A stretch of DNA of 64,000 nucleotides from Caprimulgus europaeus (Eukaryota > Chordata > Aves > Caprimulgiformes > Caprimulgidae), in contig OU015525.1 of assembly GCA_907165065.1 (NCBI GenBank), positions 53,453,537 to 53,517,536 of the forward strand, written 5' to 3'. Below, in pieces: positions 63,934 through 64,000 of the stretch. The notes beneath the pieces are model-generated. The model searched no databases. It saw only the letters and a program-made list of their open reading frames with translations, and was not told where the DNA came from. The first letter of the stretch is position 1. Every line of letters starts with the position of its first letter. The position numbers and the translations under genes were made by a program.

Positions 63934-64000
63934 GTCAGCACTGTTTGGATCCAGATGCATACATGTTAGATGTTTACCGTGCAAATCCTCAGGCAGAATG
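63934..64000 (+). CDS. ARHGAP28: ARHGAP28-like exon n, cut by the window edge
   Basis: The acceptor is CGATTTCCATTTCAG. The exon enters in phase 1 and is open to the last base. It encodes residues 594-615 and the start of a tryptophan codon: GQHCLDPDAYMLDVYRANPQ then AEW. ARHGAP28 reads GQHCLDPDAYILDVYxINPxAEW and ends about six residues later. Only a few codons and the 3' UTR should therefore lie beyond the edge. YRANP is shared with ARHGAP40 as I recall it. Confidence 0.93.

Larger units (their letters stand above)
33298..64000 (+). other. ARHGAP28: Gene: Rho GTPase-activating protein, ARHGAP28-like (5' and 3' incomplete)
   Basis: Fourteen plus-strand coding exons join in frame into about 616 residues (numbered here from the first complete codon of the exon at 33298). 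Layout: serine-rich and acidic N-terminal region (1-222), conserved linker GDLSPEDMKKIRYLSLIEL (about 237-255), RhoGAP domain (about 283-490) with arginine finger at 325 and APNLF box, basic segment RKLLRRKTMERE (about 512-523), and a C-terminal domain starting at SDIPEGVIRV (531 on). RhoGAP proteins speed GTP hydrolysis on Rho-family GTPases in the cytoplasm and so reduce contractile signalling. Flanking regions match what I recall of ARHGAP28 best; the GAP core is closer to ARHGAP18 and ARHGAP40, so ARHGAP40 remains possible. The true N-terminus lies upstream and the stop codon beyond the edge. Human ARHGAP28 is longer (about 729 residues from memory), so some exons may be missed. Confidence 0.7.

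Noticed and set aside
1..64000. CRISPR arrays, operons, tRNA or rRNA genes, proviral genomes
   Set aside because: No regularly spaced repeats, no clustered intronless genes, no cloverleaf and no long retroviral frames or paired LTRs were seen on either strand.

Overview
The window looks like vertebrate, most likely avian, nuclear DNA. It is AT-rich, carries one multi-exon gene with GT-AG introns, and contains several 3'-truncated CR1 LINE fragments with the terminal ATTCTATG-type repeats typical of birds. Another sauropsid is possible. Nothing bacterial or viral was seen: no operons, no CRISPR array, no provirus.

Positions 1-33297 hold no coding exon that I can support. They are either the long first intron(s) of the gene to the right or intergenic DNA. 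I see only simple repeats, poly(A)/poly(T) tracts and two old MIR-like SINE relics, the clearer of which lies just before the first exon.

From 33298 to the right edge, a plus-strand gene encodes a Rho GTPase-activating protein of the ARHGAP18/28/40 family. I rebuilt fourteen coding exons by splice-site reading, codon phase and protein similarity: 33298-33500, 37758-37975, 43608-43695, 45630-45787, 48637-48802, 48914-49005, 50356-50433, 53673-53835, 55362-55444, 57603-57800, 58510-58653, 61281-61405, 62028-62092 and 63934-64000 (cut by the edge). All thirteen junctions keep frame. Joined, they give about 616 residues: an acidic regulatory N-terminal half, a RhoGAP domain with its arginine finger, a basic tail and a conserved C-terminal domain. 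The first exon(s) and the last few codons lie outside the window or were not found.

The flanks of the protein read as ARHGAP28. The RhoGAP core reads closer to ARHGAP18/ARHGAP40. The name ARHGAP28 is therefore my best call, with ARHGAP40 as the main alternative.

The introns hold CR1 copies (46138, 55652-56047, 59406, 59716-60052), a probable hAT-type DNA-transposon relic (34258-34430), short tandem duplications and microsatellites. I found no new biological system. The points most worth checking are the mosaic paralogue identity, a small 88-nt exon that plain ORF calling would miss, an in-frame arginine-finger exon with a weak donor, an in-frame alternative acceptor, and inverted CR1 copies flanking two in-frame exons.
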